In this document: piece by piece, positions 27,872-36,353 of the stretch
Layout of the letters: each line of letters begins with the position of its first letter
Position numbering within the stretch: the first letter of the stretch is position 1
Source of the DNA: Bacteroides caccae
Lineage (GTDB): Bacteria; Bacteroidota; Bacteroidia; Bacteroidales; Bacteroidaceae
Length of the DNA stretch: 64,000 nt
Assembly (NCBI RefSeq): GCF_002222615.2
Contig: NZ_CP022412.2
Location: 62,001-126,000, forward strand
Reading direction: 5' to 3'
Program-made: the position numbers and the translations under genes
Notes under the pieces: generated by a model
Told to the model about the DNA's origin: nothing
Databases searched by the model: none
Seen by the model: the letters and a program-made list of their open reading frames with translations, nothing else

Positions 27872-30800
27872 TTAAAACGTAAGAGAAATTCCTCCTGTGA
27901 TAGTACGCATCGCAGAATATGAACTGGTAGTATTGGCACCACTTTCAGCAGTCGAGCTTCCCAGACCTAATCCCAAACGCGGGTCAAGACCTTTGCGTGC
28001 CGATAAAAGAGCTACATTGTCAGCCGTCAAATAAACCCTACAATGAGATAGTCCCAGTTTGCTGGTCAAACGTTTCGGTATTGTATATCCCAATGTAATA
28101 TTGTTAAGGCTGAGATAATCCGAGCTAACAAGGAAACGGCTGGAATCCTGTTGGTAGCTTGCATCACTTGCACTTAAACGAGGTACGTCAGTATAACGAT
28201 TGTCCGGTGTCCACGCTTTACGGATGTCCGTAGACCAGTTTGTACCTTGCATACCACTATTTCCATTGTGCATATATGCCTGATAAGCCCCGTCGTAATA
28301 TTTGCCGCCCAACTGATAAGAAAGCTGCAATGAGAAATCAAAACCGTAGAATCGCACTGAAGTCCCCAAACCACCATATACTTTTGGCAACGTAGTACCC
28401 TGATCCGCTTGTTGGGCTTCTTCATAGTTAGAAGTCTTTGTATAATCACCATTATCCGGATCCACATAATACAATGCCTTTCCCGTATCCGGATCTACTC
28501 CGGCGTATGTTTTCAAATAAGACTGGTAAAGAGATCCTCCTACCCGGTAAATATAATAAGAACCTTTTTGACCGCCATTTTTCTCCAAATCCGGATCCAA
28601 TGCAGTAATTTTATTGGTATAGTGCGTCAGGTTGAAGTTCATAGCCCATTCATAATCCTTTCCGCGAAGGATAATGCCATTCAAATCCAATTCAACACCC
28701 TTATTCATAATATCGCCCACGTTGGTCGGCTCATAGCCTGTACTGATACCGGATGATACAGGGATCGGTTTGTTATACAACAAATCGACAGTTTTTCTGC
28801 TGAAATATTCAATAGTACCATTCAAACGGTTGTTGAATAATTCAAAGTCAGTACCGATATTGAAAGCATAAGACGTTTCCCAAGTCAGATCTTTCGTTCC
28901 TTTATATTTGAGAATCAGTGAATATTGCCCGTTAGCGTAGTTCACATCATACTGGTCTTGATAAGCATACCAGTTGTCACGCTGTACACCGTTTACAGTA
29001 ATCAGCAGTCTGTCATTACCCTGCACACCCCAACTAGCTTTCAATTTCAACATATTCACCCATTTCACGTTTTCCATGAACTTTTCGTGGTTAATCAGCC
29101 AAGCTCCACCTACACTTCCGAAGTTACCCCAACGGTGATCTTTATGGAAACGTGAAGAAGCGTCACGACGATAAGAAGCACTGAGGAAGTATTTTCCGTC
29201 ATAGTTATATTGCAAACGGCTCAAAATACCTTCGGTCATATAATTGTCCGTATATGATTTCGCATTCTTCTTGTCTATACCTCCGGCATTATTCAACTCA
29301 CCGATATATGGGTTGTACAGATTGGTGTTTTCTCCGTAGAGTACTTGATTCTTATAACGGTATTGTTCATAACCGACCAATAAATCTGCATTATGCTTAT
29401 CGGCAAACGTACGTGCATAGGTTGCCAGATACTGGTTATTCACTCCCATCATTCTGGTATGCTGTACAAAAACAGAACCATCATCTGCCGATGCAGATCC
29501 GAAAGCACTGCTCAACTGGTTCAAACGGCTGTTCTGTACATTCGCAGAAATATTGGCAGTCAGCGTCAAACCTTCAATCGGAGTGATGTTAGCATACCAT
29601 TTTCCACTTAACAAATCGGTATATTCATGCTGACGGTTCAGTTCGATGTCTCTAGCCGCATTTCCAGTTACCGAAGGACGAGAAAAGCCGCTGTTGTTAC
29701 CCGAGTCATAGATTTTATACCCTGTGTTGGGATTGATAGCAATACTTCCGTCAGCATTACGTACATATAAAGGATAGATCGGTGCAATTGTATTGGATAC
29801 ATAAAATAAGTTAGCAGAACTTCCCCAAGAATCACCATCCTGATAGTCAGGAGCTTGTGAATCCGAATAAGTGTATGCAATGTTGGTTCCTACTTTTAAC
29901 CATTCTTTAGCTTGATAATCAACTTTTGCACGACCGGTATAACGTTTGTAAGCAGAATTTTGAATAATACCGGAATCATTCAGGTAACCGACACTTGCAT
30001 AGTAATTCAATTTGTCAGAACGGCCTGAGATATTAACATTGTATTCCTGACGGAAATTTGAACTGAATACTTCGTCATACCAATCGTCAGGAGTATAATA
30101 ATATTTACCATCAGAATACCCTAACTTAGCATTCGGATTAAGCTTGAAATTGTTACCAATCAATTTTTCACCATCAGGCACGGTATAAACAAGGTATCCC
30201 AATCCACCATTTTTTGCGTCCAACAAAGTTTTATCTGCATAATTATAAGCTTCGGCCTTAGAGGAACCGGTATAGATCTTGGAATTGTACAAAGTCTTGT
30301 ACTGCGTTTCGTAATATTCTGCCGTTCCAATTACATCATATTGAGGAACCATGCGCGAATTGGACCCCCATTTGGCATCAAATGTGACCTTTGCTTTTTC
30401 TGTTTTAGCAGATTTAGTTGTAATCAAGATAACTCCATTCGCTCCGCGTGCTCCATAAATAGAGTTAGCAGCCGCATCCTTCAATACAGAAAGGGATTCT
30501 ATATCTTGAGGGTTAATGGAAGACATATCACCATCATAAGGTACTCCGTCTACTACATACAACGGAGCATTGCTTGAACTCATAGAACCGATACCACGGA
30601 TACGAACTGTCGCAGACGCTCCCGGAGCTCCGTTAGCATTTACTGTCTGAATACCGGCCACCTGTCCGGAGAGGGCATTGGTGATATTCGACACAATTCT
30701 CTCTTCCAATTTATCAGCTTTAATAGTTGAAGCAGAACCGGTAAATGCTGATTTCTTAGCAGTACCATAAGCAACAACTATAATCTCATCTAATTGTTTA

Positions 30801-31096
30801 GCATCCGGCTTCAATGTGATTTTTAAATGGGGTTTAATTGCCACTTCTTGCGCCTGCATTCCAATATACGAAATCTGCAAAGTCTTTGCAGAACTTGGTA
30901 CATTTGCCAAATTAAAATTACCATCCACATCTGTGATTGTACCTTGAGTAGTACCTTTTACTAACACAGAGGCGCCAACAACTGGCTGCCCGTCTTCTTC
31001 AGAAATCACAACACCTGTGATCTTCTGAGTTTGGGCAGTTACCAGACTTATGCCCACAAAAAGGCATGCCAATAACAGCATCAATTTTCTTTTCAT
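27872..31096 (-). CDS. SusC/RagA TonB-dependent outer-membrane transporter (currently expressed copy)
   Basis: A complete 1074-residue SusC protein. It has a signal peptide (MKRKLMLLLACLFVGISLVTA), a carboxypeptidase-regulatory-like domain (ITGVVISEEDGQPVVGASV, about residues 25-100), a plug with IRGIGSM and YVVDGVP, and a 22-strand barrel ending in GGISLTF. The 46-bp repeat at 30854-30899 lies within codons for PSSAKTLQISYIGMQ at about residues 66-81. Everything upstream of that point (signal peptide, most of the first domain and the promoter) is on the invertible segment. After inversion this gene would lose its 5' end. It is the first gene of a three-gene operon. Confidence 0.95.
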   Translation of the reverse strand: MKRKLMLLLACLFVGISLVTAQTQKITGVVISEEDGQPVVGASVLVKGTTQGTITDVDGNFNLANVPSSAKTLQISYIGMQAQEVAIKPHLKITLKPDAKQLDEIIVVAYGTAKKSAFTGSASTIKADKLEERIVSNITNALSGQVAGIQTVNANGAPGASATVRIRGIGSMSSSNAPLYVVDGVPYDGDMSSINPQDIESLSVLKDAAANSIYGARGANGVILITTKSAKTEKAKVTFDAKWGSNSRMVPQYDVIGTAEYYETQYKTLYNSKIYTGSSKAEAYNYADKTLLDAKNGGLGYLVYTVPDGEKLIGNNFKLNPNAKLGYSDGKYYYTPDDWYDEVFSSNFRQEYNVNISGRSDKLNYYASVGYLNDSGIIQNSAYKRYTGRAKVDYQAKEWLKVGTNIAYTYSDSQAPDYQDGDSWGSSANLFYVSNTIAPIYPLYVRNADGSIAINPNTGYKIYDSGNNSGFSRPSVTGNAARDIELNRQHEYTDLLSGKWYANITPIEGLTLTANISANVQNSRLNQLSSAFGSASADDGSVFVQHTRMMGVNNQYLATYARTFADKHNADLLVGYEQYRYKNQVLYGENTNLYNPYIGELNNAGGIDKKNAKSYTDNYMTEGILSRLQYNYDGKYFLSASYRRDASSRFHKDHRWGNFGSVGGAWLINHEKFMENVKWVNMLKLKASWGVQGNDRLLITVNGVQRDNWYAYQDQYDVNYANGQYSLILKYKGTKDLTWETSYAFNIGTDFELFNNRLNGTIEYFSRKTVDLLYNKPIPVSSGISTGYEPTNVGDIMNKGVELDLNGIILRGKDYEWAMNFNLTHYTNKITALDPDLEKNGGQKGSYYIYRVGGSLYQSYLKTYAGVDPDTGKALYYVDPDNGDYTKTSNYEEAQQADQGTTLPKVYGGLGTSVRFYGFDFSLQLSYQLGGKYYDGAYQAYMHNGNSGMQGTNWSTDIRKAWTPDNRYTDVPRLSASDASYQQDSSRFLVSSDYLSLNNITLGYTIPKRLTSKLGLSHCRVYLTADNVALLSARKGLDPRLGLGLGSSTAESGANTTSSYSAMRTITGGISLTF
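30854..30899 (-). repeat. Left 46-bp inverted repeat (recombination site)
   Basis: Its complement is identical over 46 bases to 33346-33391. It holds a 19-bp dyad, TCTGCAAAG-A-CTTTGCAGA, the expected form of a tyrosine recombinase core site. Similarity continues beyond the repeat on the barrel-coding side but stops sharply on the promoter side. Confidence 0.9.
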
Positions 31097-31545
31097 AAAT
31101 TCTCTCTTAAAGTTTAACTTTACATTAATTGTTTCTTTACTCTAACAATTTGCAAATATATTAATAAATATGAAACTAACAATTCATTTAATAAAAAAAG
31201 GTTGCAAATATGGCATTCTGTTATTCAATTGCTAATATTTATGCTAATAAGCATAGATATTGGCTGCAAAAGTTTTGATTTCAAAACTCAGAAGCGACAC
31301 TTTGCAAAAGCAAAATGCTCATTTTAATATTTCACATACTCATTTTTAGTCACAAAACACCTCTATTAACAAACCTTTTTGCTTATTTTGAAAAAACATC
31401 AATAAAAAAGTGGCATTTAATTTAAAGTTTTGTGAATACTTCATTTTTGAGGATTTATTTTTTTAGAGATATTAATGCATATTCAACCCTGGCGTAGCAC
31501 AGAACTACGTCTAATTTGTTCTATTATTAATTAAAAAACTGAAGT
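31097..31545. promoter_or_regulatory. Divergent control region of susC and the recombinase
   Basis: These 449 AT-rich bases separate the starts of the minus-strand susC and the plus-strand recombinase and lie wholly inside the invertible segment. They contain the susC promoter, an 8-bp inverted repeat with a 2-base loop (AGTTTTGA/TCAAAACT near 31275) and a small hairpin CGTAG...CTACG just before the recombinase. No other gene is seen. Confidence 0.5.
31153..31182 (-). promoter_or_regulatory. Promoter of the left susC operon, inside the invertible segment
   Basis: On the minus strand TTG (31180-31182) is followed after 19 bases by TATATTTG (31153-31160), an excellent Bacteroides promoter 57 bases before the susC ATG. 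This promoter would drive the right-hand susC after inversion. Confidence 0.75.
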
Positions 31546-32739
31546 ATGGAAAAGATTAGTTACAACCTTGTGTTTAACAGAAAAAAAAGATTGAATAAAA
31601 AGGGAATGGCATTAGTACAGGTAGAAGCTTATTTAAATAGAAGAAAAATATATTTCTCTACTAAGATATACCTTAAACCTGAACAGTGGGATACGAAACG
31701 TAGAATGGTAAAGGGACATCCTAATGCAGACGTATTGAATCGTATGTTATACGAGCACATTGCGGCTATTGAACAAATAGAACTTGGATTATGGCAACAG
31801 GGGAAGAGTATTTCTTTGGAGTTATTAAAGGATTCCATCGATAAACCTGTAAGCAACGGTAGATCGTTCTTAACTTTCTTCAGAGAAGAAGTCGCTAATT
31901 CTTCTTTGAAAGAAAGCACCAGACAGAATCACCTGTCTACTCTGGAGCTACTCCAAGAATTTAAGAAGGAAGTACAGTTCACGGACCTGACATTTGAATT
32001 TGTGTCTTCATTTGACAATTATCTGCAATCCAAGGGATATCACCTGAATACGATTGCCAAACATATGAAACATTTGAAACGTTATGTTAACGTCGCTATA
32101 AATAAGGATTATATGGACGTGCAGAAATATGCATTCAGAAAATATAAAATAAAAAGTGTAGAAGGCAGACATAGTCATCTATCACCGGAAGAATTGCATA
32201 AATTGGAGGATTTACAGCTAGGAGGAAAATATGCTAAATTGCAAAAGACAAAAGATTCCTTTTTATTTTGCTGTTACGCCGGATTACGATACTCCGACTT
32301 TACCAATTTGACATCTGCAAATATTGTTGAGTTTCAACAGGAAACGTGGCTTATTTACAAATCAGTCAAAACTGGTATTGAGGTACGTCTACCATTATAT
32401 CTATTGTTTGAAGGGAAAGGTATTCATATATTGCAGCGCTATAAGGATGATCTTAATCGTTTTTTCAAATTGAAAGATAATTCGAATATTAATAAGGAAC
32501 TGAATATATTAGGGAAACTGGCAGAAATTGATAAACGTATATCATTTCATACCGCCCGCCATACAAATGCTACCTTATTAATATATAGTGGTGCTAATAT
32601 CACTACTGTACAAAAGTTGTTAGGACATAAAAGTGTAAAAACGACTCAGGTATATGCGAATATTATGGATATAACTCTTGTACGGGATCTTGAAAAAGCA
32701 ATCTACTCAAAAGCCGGTGGCAAACATAAAGGAAACTAA
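31546..32739 (+). CDS. Tyrosine recombinase (probable DNA invertase of the susC switch)
   Basis: A 397-residue phage-integrase family recombinase. It has an N-terminal arm-type DNA-binding region (about 1-100), a SAM-like core-binding domain (106-195) and a catalytic domain with every key residue: Arg248 (YAGLRYSDF), His335 and Arg338 (SFHTARHT), His361 (LLGHKSVKTT) and Tyr370. The family in Bacteroides includes the invertases that flip polysaccharide promoters and susC genes. It lies inside the segment it is predicted to invert, divergent from susC. A weak TAnnTTTG-like sequence precedes it. A mobile-element integrase is the alternative, but no other transfer gene is nearby and the dyad repeats flank it. 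Confidence 0.9.
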   Translation: MEKISYNLVFNRKKRLNKKGMALVQVEAYLNRRKIYFSTKIYLKPEQWDTKRRMVKGHPNADVLNRMLYEHIAAIEQIELGLWQQGKSISLELLKDSIDKPVSNGRSFLTFFREEVANSSLKESTRQNHLSTLELLQEFKKEVQFTDLTFEFVSSFDNYLQSKGYHLNTIAKHMKHLKRYVNVAINKDYMDVQKYAFRKYKIKSVEGRHSHLSPEELHKLEDLQLGGKYAKLQKTKDSFLFCCYAGLRYSDFTNLTSANIVEFQQETWLIYKSVKTGIEVRLPLYLLFEGKGIHILQRYKDDLNRFFKLKDNSNINKELNILGKLAEIDKRISFHTARHTNATLLIYSGANITTVQKLLGHKSVKTTQVYANIMDITLVRDLEKAIYSKAGGKHKGN

Positions 32740-32800
32740 TCCTAAATCTTCCAGGATTAAGCTCTCCGGATACTATTAGTTAGTACTCGTTATGCATAGC

Positions 32801-32898
32801 TTTATTCGTCTAACAACTGTTAAACTTTCGTCTGACAGTTGTTTCTCTTTCGTCTAACAGTTGTCAGACGAAAAAACAACATCTGTCAGACGAATAAA
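32801..32898. repeat. Nested repeat array of TTCGTCTRACA units
   Basis: Five copies of a TTCGTCTRACA-like unit occur: three on the plus strand (about 32804, 32827 and 32849) and two inverted (about 32862 and 32884). The whole forms a long imperfect palindrome, since TTTATTCGTCT at the left end matches AGACGAATAAA at the right. It lies 60 bases after the recombinase stop. It may end that transcript or bind the recombinase. The rest of 32740-33345 shows no gene. Confidence 0.6.
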
Positions 32899-33345
32899 AT
32901 TATGCAATAACAAAGATTGATTTATTAAGTACGAGAAGTAGATAGTTACTAACTTAAAAATAATCCACAACCGTACGGAAAGAAGTAAATCATTTTAATT
33001 TATAAAATAAGATACCACATAGAATAAATAAAACCTATTTTTATTAACATCTGAGGAATATTCTCAATTAAGTAATTCTAGTATTTGCATTCAATGGAAA
33101 TTGTTGTGGAACAAAATAACAAAGTCAAAGTGGGTTCTTTTCAAAGTCTAAACGATTATTTACTAAATACTTATCTCTTTTTCAAGTAGATATTTAGTAG
33201 CACAATTTCTGTTTTTATATCATTGCTACTATAAATAATAAGCTATAAATTAAAGATATAGGTTGTTTTTTATTAAGAAGAATGACAAGATACTTATGTT
33301 TTGCAAATAGTTATATTCTATTGATAATAAGAGCAATATCGAACG

Positions 33346-33391
33346 ACCAAGTTCTGCAAAGACTTTGCAGATTTCGTATATTGGAATGCAG
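33346..33391 (+). repeat. Right 46-bp inverted repeat (recombination site)
   Basis: This is the partner of 30854-30899, with the same dyad core. It encodes PSSAKTLQISYIGMQ in the frame of the downstream susC body. The sequence just upstream shows no promoter, signal peptide or ATG in that frame; a TAG stop closes the frame at about 33308. Confidence 0.9.
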
Positions 33392-36337
33392 ACTCAGGAA
33401 GTCATTATTAAACCGACCTTAAAAGTCATACTGAAAGCTGATGCACAAAAATTAGATGAGATAGTTGTGACAGCAATGGGTATTTCACGTGAGAAAAAAG
33501 CATTAGGATATGCTGTACAAGATGTAAAATCAGATGTACTGACACGGGCGGCCAATACGGATTTAGCAGGTGCATTACAAGGAAAAGTATCAGGTATTGA
33601 CATCACTCCTTCATCGGGTATGCCGGGAGCCTCTTCTAAAATAACCATTCGCGGTTCCCGTTCTTTCACAGGAGATAATACCCCTTTATATGTAATTGAC
33701 GGTATGCCAATTGCTTCTACTGCCGATGTTAGTACATCTCTTACTGACGGAGCATATGGCACAGACTATGCTAATCGTGCAGTCGATATTGATCCTAACG
33801 ACATCGAAAGTATTAATATACTGAAAGGACAGGCTGCTTCTGCATTATATGGAATGAGGGCCTCGAACGGTGTTATTGTTATCACTACTAAAAGTGGTAA
33901 AGGAGCAAATAAAGGGAAACCAAACATCACTTTTAGCACCAACCTTTCATTCGATAAGATCTCAACCCTGCCAGAGTTACAACAAGAATACGCACAAGGC
34001 TCTAAAGGAGTATTTGATCCCTTATCACCTTTTGCATGGGGTCCTAGAATCTCAGAATTACCTAATGATCCTAACTATGGTGGAAATACTAATAATAGTT
34101 ACACCAATAAGTATGGTAAACAACCAGACAGGTATTACGTTCCTCAGCTTGCAGCAGCCGGTATGGACCCTTGGGCTACTCCAAAAGCATATAACAACAT
34201 GAAAGACTTCTTCGAAACTGGTGTATCGTGGAGCAACAATGTGAATGTAGCCCAAAAATTTGATAAAGGGAACTACTCTTTCTCTATGGGTAATACCACT
34301 ACCAATGGTATTGTTCCCTCAACAGGTATGGATAGATACAATGTAAAATTATCAGCAGAAGCACAACTGCACCCCAACTGGACTACCGGATTTAATGGGA
34401 ATTTTGTGACTTCAAAGATCACAAAACAATCTACTGCCAACACAAGTGTAGTTGCTACTGTTTACAATGCTCCTGTTAGTTATAATATGGCAGGCATTCC
34501 TTCCCATATAGAAGGTGACCTATATACTCAAAATACCTATCGTAGTGATTGGATTGACGATGCTTACTGGGCTGTCGATAATAATCAATTTTCAGAACGT
34601 TCACAACGCTTCTTTGGAAATGCCTTTGTGAAATACTCCACTAAATTCGGGACCGACAACCATAAACTGGATATTAAGTATCAAATAGGTGACGATGCTT
34701 ATACAACTAACTATTCTGAAATTTATGGATATGGAAGCACTTGGGCCGCTACAGGTGAAGATTCGGAATATCACTATACTGTTAATGAGCTAAACTCATT
34801 ACTGACTGCCTCTTACACATGGAATATTAATGATGAATGGGCATTAGACGCTTTAATCGGTAATGAATTTGTTGATAAAAAGACAAAATACGAATATGCG
34901 TATAGCATGAATTTCAACTTTCCGGGCTGGAATCACTTAAATAATGCTTCTGTATTTTCCAATGAAAGTCAATACAATAAAAAACGAACCGTAGGTAATT
35001 TTGCAAATGTATCAGTTGCATGGAAAAATATGCTCTACTTAAGTGGAAGTATACGTAATGACATCGTTTCAAGTATGCCTCGTAACAATCGTTCTTTCAC
35101 TTATCCATCAGTCTCATTAGGATTCATTTTTACAGAATTGGCACCGTTAAAGAACAATATATTAACTTTCGGTAAAATACGTGCCTCCTACGCAGAAGTA
35201 GGTATGGCAGGAGATTATACTCAAAGCTATTACTACACTCCCGCTTATGGTGGCGGTTTCTATATGGGGAATCCTATTGTATACCCAATAGCCGGAGCAA
35301 TGGCTTATGTACCATACTATAAAGTATATGATCCCAACTTAAAGCCACAGAATACAAAATCATACGAGATAGGAGCTGATCTTACTTTCTTCAACGGATT
35401 GGTCACATTGAATTATACTTACTCACGTCAGAATGTAAAGGATCAGATATTTGAAGTTCCTTTAGCCGGTTCAACCGGAGCCTCAAGTATGATAATGAAC
35501 GGAGGTAAGATACATACTAATACTCATGAAGTGACCTTGGGCATTTCTCCGGTAGATACAAAGAACTTTAAACTTGATTTTGCCTTCAACTTCTCCAAAA
35601 TCGACAATTATGTTGATGAACTGGCTCCAGGAGTAGAAAGCATTATGTTAGGAGGTTTTGTTACTCCACAAGTACGTGCCGGAATTGGTGACAAATTCCC
35701 TGTAATCTATGGAAAAAGCTATATGCGCAATAATGAAGGTAAGATAGTTGTAGATCAAAACGGGCTCCCCATGCAAGGAGAAGATGCGGTCATCGGAACT
35801 GTATCTCCCGATTTCCGCCTGGGGTTCAATACTAATATTGAATTATACAAGTTCCGCATTTCAGCTGTATTTGATTGGAAACAAGGCGGTCAAATGTATT
35901 CCGGTACCGCTGGCGAGATGAACTATTACGGTGTGAGTAAATTATCTGGAGATATGCGTAAAACTGATTTTATTGTAGAAAACTCAGTTAAAGAAACGGG
36001 TAAAGATACCAATGGAAATCCGATTTATGCTCCTAATGACATAAAGGTATCTGATGCTCAATCCTATTTCACAAGAAGAAGGTCTATTGACGAGTCTTAT
36101 ATTTATGACAACTCTTATATTAAGTTACGTGAATTATCCATAAGCTATCCGGTCCTCTCCAAAAAATGGCTAAACGTAAACGTAAATGTCTTTGCACGTA
36201 ACATATTAGTTTGGTCAGAATTTAAAGGATTCGACCCAGAGGCTTCACAAGGCAATGACAATATGGGAGGCGCATTCGAACGTTTCTCTTTACCCGGAAC
36301 GGCCAGTTATGGCTTCGGATTTAATGTAAAATTCTAA
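33365..36337 (+). CDS. SusC/RagA transporter body lacking its 5' end (silent copy)
   Basis: The frame encodes 990 residues of an intact SusC: the end of the regulatory-like domain, plug (KITIRGSRSF, PLYVIDGMPI, ALYGMRASNGVIVITTKSGK) and a full barrel ending in YGFGFNVKF. Missing are the signal peptide and about the first 70 residues, so in this orientation it cannot be exported. The only possible start is a TTG inside the repeat. No stop or frameshift is seen in the body, which argues that the gene is kept functional and only waits to be fused to the promoter-bearing 5' end at 30900-31096. It is quite different from the left SusC outside the repeat, so the two likely import different cargo. 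Confidence 0.88.
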   Translation: MQISYIGMQTQEVIIKPTLKVILKADAQKLDEIVVTAMGISREKKALGYAVQDVKSDVLTRAANTDLAGALQGKVSGIDITPSSGMPGASSKITIRGSRSFTGDNTPLYVIDGMPIASTADVSTSLTDGAYGTDYANRAVDIDPNDIESINILKGQAASALYGMRASNGVIVITTKSGKGANKGKPNITFSTNLSFDKISTLPELQQEYAQGSKGVFDPLSPFAWGPRISELPNDPNYGGNTNNSYTNKYGKQPDRYYVPQLAAAGMDPWATPKAYNNMKDFFETGVSWSNNVNVAQKFDKGNYSFSMGNTTTNGIVPSTGMDRYNVKLSAEAQLHPNWTTGFNGNFVTSKITKQSTANTSVVATVYNAPVSYNMAGIPSHIEGDLYTQNTYRSDWIDDAYWAVDNNQFSERSQRFFGNAFVKYSTKFGTDNHKLDIKYQIGDDAYTTNYSEIYGYGSTWAATGEDSEYHYTVNELNSLLTASYTWNINDEWALDALIGNEFVDKKTKYEYAYSMNFNFPGWNHLNNASVFSNESQYNKKRTVGNFANVSVAWKNMLYLSGSIRNDIVSSMPRNNRSFTYPSVSLGFIFTELAPLKNNILTFGKIRASYAEVGMAGDYTQSYYYTPAYGGGFYMGNPIVYPIAGAMAYVPYYKVYDPNLKPQNTKSYEIGADLTFFNGLVTLNYTYSRQNVKDQIFEVPLAGSTGASSMIMNGGKIHTNTHEVTLGISPVDTKNFKLDFAFNFSKIDNYVDELAPGVESIMLGGFVTPQVRAGIGDKFPVIYGKSYMRNNEGKIVVDQNGLPMQGEDAVIGTVSPDFRLGFNTNIELYKFRISAVFDWKQGGQMYSGTAGEMNYYGVSKLSGDMRKTDFIVENSVKETGKDTNGNPIYAPNDIKVSDAQSYFTRRRSIDESYIYDNSYIKLRELSISYPVLSKKWLNVNVNVFARNILVWSEFKGFDPEASQGNDNMGGAFERFSLPGTASYGFGFNVKF

Positions 36338-36353
36338 TTAGCTAAAAAGAAAG

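Larger units (their letters stand above)
30854..33391. other. Predicted invertible DNA segment switching two susC-susD operons
   Basis: The segment is bounded by perfect 46-bp inverted repeats. It contains the promoter and first ~65 codons of the left susC, the tyrosine recombinase gene, and about 600 non-coding bases. Both repeats encode the same peptide in the same codon phase of two different susC frames. Reversal therefore gives an in-frame full-length right-hand SusC and beheads the left one. Site-specific shuffling of susC genes by nearby tyrosine recombinases is known from Bacteroides fragilis. That this particular locus inverts is inferred. Confidence 0.8.

Noticed and set aside
33365..33367. 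TTG as a genuine start for the right-hand susC
   Set aside because: It lies inside the recombination repeat, matches an internal leucine of the left SusC and would yield a protein with no signal peptide. It is better explained as a beheaded gene.
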